Part shown: piece after piece, positions 5,116 to 7,356 of the stretch | Position numbering within the stretch: the first letter of the stretch is position 1 | Layout of the letters: each line of letters begins with the position of its first letter | Assembly (NCBI GenBank): GCA_030691435.1 | Contig: JAUYEK010000317.1 | Coordinates: 1-7,356, forward strand | DNA from: Sulfuricella sp. | GTDB taxonomy: Bacteria > Pseudomonadota > Gammaproteobacteria > Burkholderiales > Sulfuricellaceae | Length of the DNA: 7,356 bases | Direction: 5' to 3' | Made by a program: the position numbers and the translations under genes | The notes under the pieces: generated by a model | Seen by the model: the letters and a program-made list of their open reading frames with translations, nothing else | Database searches by the model: none | Told to the model about the DNA's origin: nothing

Positions 5116-6282
5116 ATGTCGGCCCGAGCAATTTTCGTTGCCGTAGGGCTGGCTTGCGCGTTAGCCGCTCACGCCGCGCCGAAAGACGATCTCTCCGGCC
5201 TGCGCGAACGCATCAAGTCCCTGCAAAAAGAAGTCGAAAGCGCGGAAGGCAAAAAGACCGATGCCACCGATGCGCTGAAACAGTCCGAGCAAGCGATCAG
5301 CACGGCCAACCGGCGGCTGCGGGAACTGGCGCAGCAGCAGGAAAGCGTCGGCGCCACGCTGAGCCATGTGCAACGCGAAGGCCGCGACACCCAGGGCAAA
5401 ATCGGCAATCAGCAGGCCCTGCTCGGCCAGCTGCTCTCCCACTACCACCTGCACGGCCAGCACGACCCCCTGAAAATCCTGCTCAACCAGCAAGATCCCA
5501 ACCAGCTTGCACGCCAGCTGCACTATTACACTTACCTATCCCGCGCGCGCGCCGCCCTGATCGAAAGCTTGCGCGCCAACCTGGCGCATTCCCGGAAGCT
5601 CGCCCAGCTTTACCAGGAAAAAAGCGCCGAACTGGAGCAGGTAAAATCGGAACAGGCGCGCCAGAAAGTTCAGCTGGAAAAGGACAAGGAAGCGCGTAAA
5701 ACAGTGCTGGTCCGCATCAACCAGAAAATAACCGGCCAGCGCCATGAAATCGGCCGCCTGCAGCGTGACGAAAAACGCCTGACGCAATTGATTGAACGCC
5801 TGAGCAAGCTGGCGCAACCCAAGAAAAAAAAGAGCTCCCCTGTGTACAGCCGCAGCCAACCCACGGCCGAGCCCTCCGGTGGCGCGCTCCATCAGCTCAA
5901 AGGCAAGCTTCATTTTCCGGTGCGCGGGGAACTTGTCAACCGCTTCGGCAGTCAACGACAGGATAGCGGCGCAACATGGAAAGGGTTGTTCATCAAATCG
6001 GCAGCGGGGCAGGACGTCAAATGCATCGCCAATGGGCGGGTGGTATTTTCCGACTGGCTGCGCGGCTTCGGCAACATCGTCATCGTCGACCATGGCGACG
6101 ACTACATGAGCCTCTACGGCAACAACGAAACCCTCTACAAACAGGCCGGCGAAACTGTTCGGGCCGGCGATGCCGTCGCCGCAGTGGGAAACAGCGGCGG
6201 AATTGCGGAAACCGGTTTATACTTTGAAATGCGACATAAAAGTCGGCCCTTCGACCCGCTGGGCTGGGTCAAGCTGAATTAA
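5116..6282 (+). CDS. envC: EnvC-type murein hydrolase activator (degenerate LytM/M23 domain)
   Basis: This is a periplasmic protein of 388 residues, expected to act at the septum by activating N-acetylmuramoyl-L-alanine amidases during daughter-cell separation, as EnvC does for AmiA and AmiB in E. coli. The signal peptide covers residues 1-20 (cleavage after LAAHA). Two long coiled-coil stretches (about 23-108 and 145-234) are followed by a lysine- and serine-rich linker (235-255) and a LytM fold (about 263-386). The zinc ligands of active M23 peptidases are missing. The HxxxD motif reads WKGLF (288-292), the first H of HxH is Y369 in GLYFEM, and the YxH site reads YGNN (334-337). It is therefore an activator, not an enzyme, and matches the EnvC pattern closely. 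The start at ATG 5116 gives a clean signal peptide. The upstream in-frame GTG at 5071 lies inside repeat copy 1. It sits between gpmI and ctpA, apparently co-oriented in one transcription unit. Confidence 0.94.
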   Translation: MSARAIFVAVGLACALAAHAAPKDDLSGLRERIKSLQKEVESAEGKKTDATDALKQSEQAISTANRRLRELAQQQESVGATLSHVQREGRDTQGKIGNQQALLGQLLSHYHLHGQHDPLKILLNQQDPNQLARQLHYYTYLSRARAALIESLRANLAHSRKLAQLYQEKSAELEQVKSEQARQKVQLEKDKEARKTVLVRINQKITGQRHEIGRLQRDEKRLTQLIERLSKLAQPKKKKSSPVYSRSQPTAEPSGGALHQLKGKLHFPVRGELVNRFGSQRQDSGATWKGLFIKSAAGQDVKCIANGRVVFSDWLRGFGNIVIVDHGDDYMSLYGNNETLYKQAGETVRAGDAVAAVGNSGGIAETGLYFEMRHKSRPFDPLGWVKLN

Positions 6283-6328
6283 ACCAAAAAAGCAGTTCAG
6301 CCACGGATTAACACAGATTTGCACAGAT

Positions 6329-6341
6329 TATCAATGAATTA
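6329..6341 (+). promoter_or_regulatory. Perfect IHF consensus match in repeat copy 2
   Basis: TATCAATGAATTA fits WATCAANNNNTTR completely. It differs from the copy 1 site only at one of the unconstrained N positions. Confidence 0.45.
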
Positions 6342-6413
6342 CAGCTCTTGCCCCAATCACCTTCTGGGTAACGGGAAAACCATCTGCAATACATTGTTTT
6401 ATCTGTGTTTATC

Positions 6414-6422
6414 TGTGGATAA
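6414..6422 (-). promoter_or_regulatory. DnaA-box 9-mer in repeat copy 2
   Basis: TTATCCACA on the minus strand is identical to the copy 1 site, at the same place in the right arm of the element. Confidence 0.35.
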
Positions 6423-6458
6423 AAGAGGTTTTTAAGTTAAATAGATTTTTGAGTGAAC

Positions 6459-6462
6459 GAGG
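6459..6462 (+). promoter_or_regulatory. Shine-Dalgarno site deciding the ctpA start
   Basis: GAGG lies 9 nt before the ATG at 6472 but directly abuts the in-frame ATG at 6463. The spacing favours 6472. Confidence 0.6.
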
Positions 6463-6471
6463 ATGAATGTA

Positions 6472-7356
6472 ATGCGCGGCAAAATGCAAAAAGCAAGCCT
6501 GATCTTTTTTGGCGCCGTCATCGGCGTGATGATCAGCCTCAATTTCTCCGCGGTAGCCAACAAGGATGCCGTCAGCCCGCTGCCGATCGATGACCTGCGC
6601 GCCTTCACCGAGGTCTTCGGCAAGATCAAGAGCGACTATGTCGAACCGGTGGAAGACAAAAAGCTCATCACCGAAGCGATCAACGGCATGCTCGCCGGCC
6701 TCGACCCCCATTCCGCCTACCTTGACGCCGATGCGTTCAAGGATTTGCGAGTCGGCACCCAGGGCGAGTTCGGCGGCCTCGGCATCGAAGTGGGCATGGA
6801 GGACGGCTTCGTCAAGGTGGTGTCGCCGATCGAGGACACGCCGGCATTCTTGGCCGGCATAAAAAGCGGCGACCTGATCATCAAGCTGGATGAAACTCCG
6901 GTCAAGGGACTGACCTTGAATGAAGCGGTCAAACGCATGCGCGGCAAACCCGGAACCAAGATCACCCTCACCGTGATCCGCAAGGGCGAAACCAAACCCC
7001 TGATCATCACCCTCACGCGCGCCGTGATCAAAATCCAGAGCGTAAAATCGAAACTGGTCGAACCGGGCTATGGCTATATCCGCATCACCCAGTTCCAGGA
7101 GCATACCGGCGAGAACATGGCCAAGGCACTGGATACGTTCTACAAGCAGAACAAGGAACCACTGAAGGGGCTGGTGCTGGATCTGCGCAATGATCCGGGC
7201 GGCCTGCTCAACGGCGCCGTCGCAGTTTCCGCGGCGTTCCTGCCGAAAGATGCGCTGGTGGTATATACCGAGGGCCGCACCGAGGACGCCAAGATGAGGC
7301 TGACGGCAAACAAGGATAACTACCTGCATAGCGCCGCGCAGGAGGATTACCTGAAA
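6472..7356 (+). CDS. ctpA: S41-family C-terminal processing protease (CtpA/Prc type), partial at right edge
   Basis: This is a periplasmic serine protease with a PDZ domain that cleaves proteins near their C termini. In Pseudomonas, CtpA degrades peptidoglycan cross-link hydrolases, which fits its place beside envC. The visible 295 residues begin with a basic start and hydrophobic signal segment (6-29, SLNFSAVA). An N-terminal helical region follows (about 38-92) with the family motif GLDPHSAYLD (76-85). A PDZ domain spans about 95-182, with carboxylate-binding loop FGGLGIEV (100-107), SGDLI (132-136) and MRGKPGT (156-162). The start of the protease core has LDLRNDPGGLL (236-246). The catalytic serine and lysine should follow shortly and lie beyond the window. 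Typical full length is about 430-480 residues. The ATG at 6472 is preferred over 6463 because of SD spacing. The frame is intact to the edge. Confidence 0.96.
   Translation, partial: MRGKMQKASLIFFGAVIGVMISLNFSAVANKDAVSPLPIDDLRAFTEVFGKIKSDYVEPVEDKKLITEAINGMLAGLDPHSAYLDADAFKDLRVGTQGEFGGLGIEVGMEDGFVKVVSPIEDTPAFLAGIKSGDLIIKLDETPVKGLTLNEAVKRMRGKPGTKITLTVIRKGETKPLIITLTRAVIKIQSVKSKLVEPGYGYIRITQFQEHTGENMAKALDTFYKQNKEPLKGLVLDLRNDPGGLLNGAVAVSAAFLPKDALVVYTEGRTEDAKMRLTANKDNYLHSAAQEDYLK

Larger units (their letters stand above)
6296..6434. repeat. Interspersed repeat copy 2 (envC-ctpA spacer), MITE-like with inverted ends
   Basis: This is the second, 139-bp copy of the element at 4962-5110, in the same orientation, filling most of the envC-ctpA spacer. 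Both ends are conserved (TTCAGCCACGGATTAACAC on the left, ATCTGTGGATAAAAG and GGTTTTTA on the right). It lacks the 10-bp AATCCGTGTT segment present in the right arm of copy 1, which accounts exactly for the length difference. The centre differs from copy 1 apart from AATCACCTT-TGGGT. The two copies form direct repeats around envC. Confidence 0.88.

Noticed and set aside
4962..6434. Replication origin suggested by the DnaA boxes
   Set aside because: There is only one perfect box per repeat copy, no box cluster, no adjacent dnaA or dnaN, and no AT-rich unwinding region with 13-mers. The boxes are part of an interspersed repeat.
6409..7329. 306-codon minus-strand open frame opposite ctpA
   Set aside because: It is antisense to a conserved S41 protease and begins outside any promoter-like context. 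It is a shadow frame.

Overview
This is a GC-rich window from a proteobacterium, most likely a betaproteobacterium. The lineage is inferred from three things: the gpmI-envC-ctpA gene order, the style of the proteins, and short palindromic and interspersed repeats of kinds common in environmental beta- and gammaproteobacteria. The species cannot be named from the sequence.

The left half (about 1-3271) is a minus-strand efflux module, read right to left. It begins with a small ArsR-family regulator (2954-3271) whose two cysteines, C35 and C101, have the 66-residue spacing of the BigR/SqrR/HlyU sulfide and persulfide sensors. A 227-bp spacer follows, holding a REP-like palindrome and a good sigma-70-type promoter whose -10 lies inside an 18-bp near-palindrome, a likely repressor site. 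Next come a periplasmic adaptor (membrane fusion protein, 1701-2726) and an RND inner-membrane pump (1-1683) that runs off the left edge. No outer-membrane factor is visible. A second operator-like site lies in the divergent region upstream of the regulator. The simplest reading is a thiol or persulfide-responsive, autoregulated RND efflux operon.

The right half (3408-7356) is on the plus strand and has the conserved order gpmI (cofactor-independent phosphoglycerate mutase, all catalytic residues present), envC (murein-hydrolase activator with a LytM domain that has lost its zinc ligands) and ctpA (S41 C-terminal processing protease, cut by the right edge). EnvC and CtpA both belong to periplasmic control of peptidoglycan hydrolysis.

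Repeats are the most unusual part. Both spacers of the gpmI-envC-ctpA cluster hold a copy of the same 139-149 bp element with inverted ends. The copies have the same orientation, and each carries a perfect IHF consensus and a perfect DnaA-box 9-mer. In the RND gene, a four-copy 7-bp tandem repeat lies between the SD-supported start and the conserved body, where slippage would switch the frame. A REP-like palindrome is also translated in-frame in the loop after TM6. No RNA gene, CRISPR array or complete insertion sequence was seen, and no gene-free stretch exceeds 300 bases.
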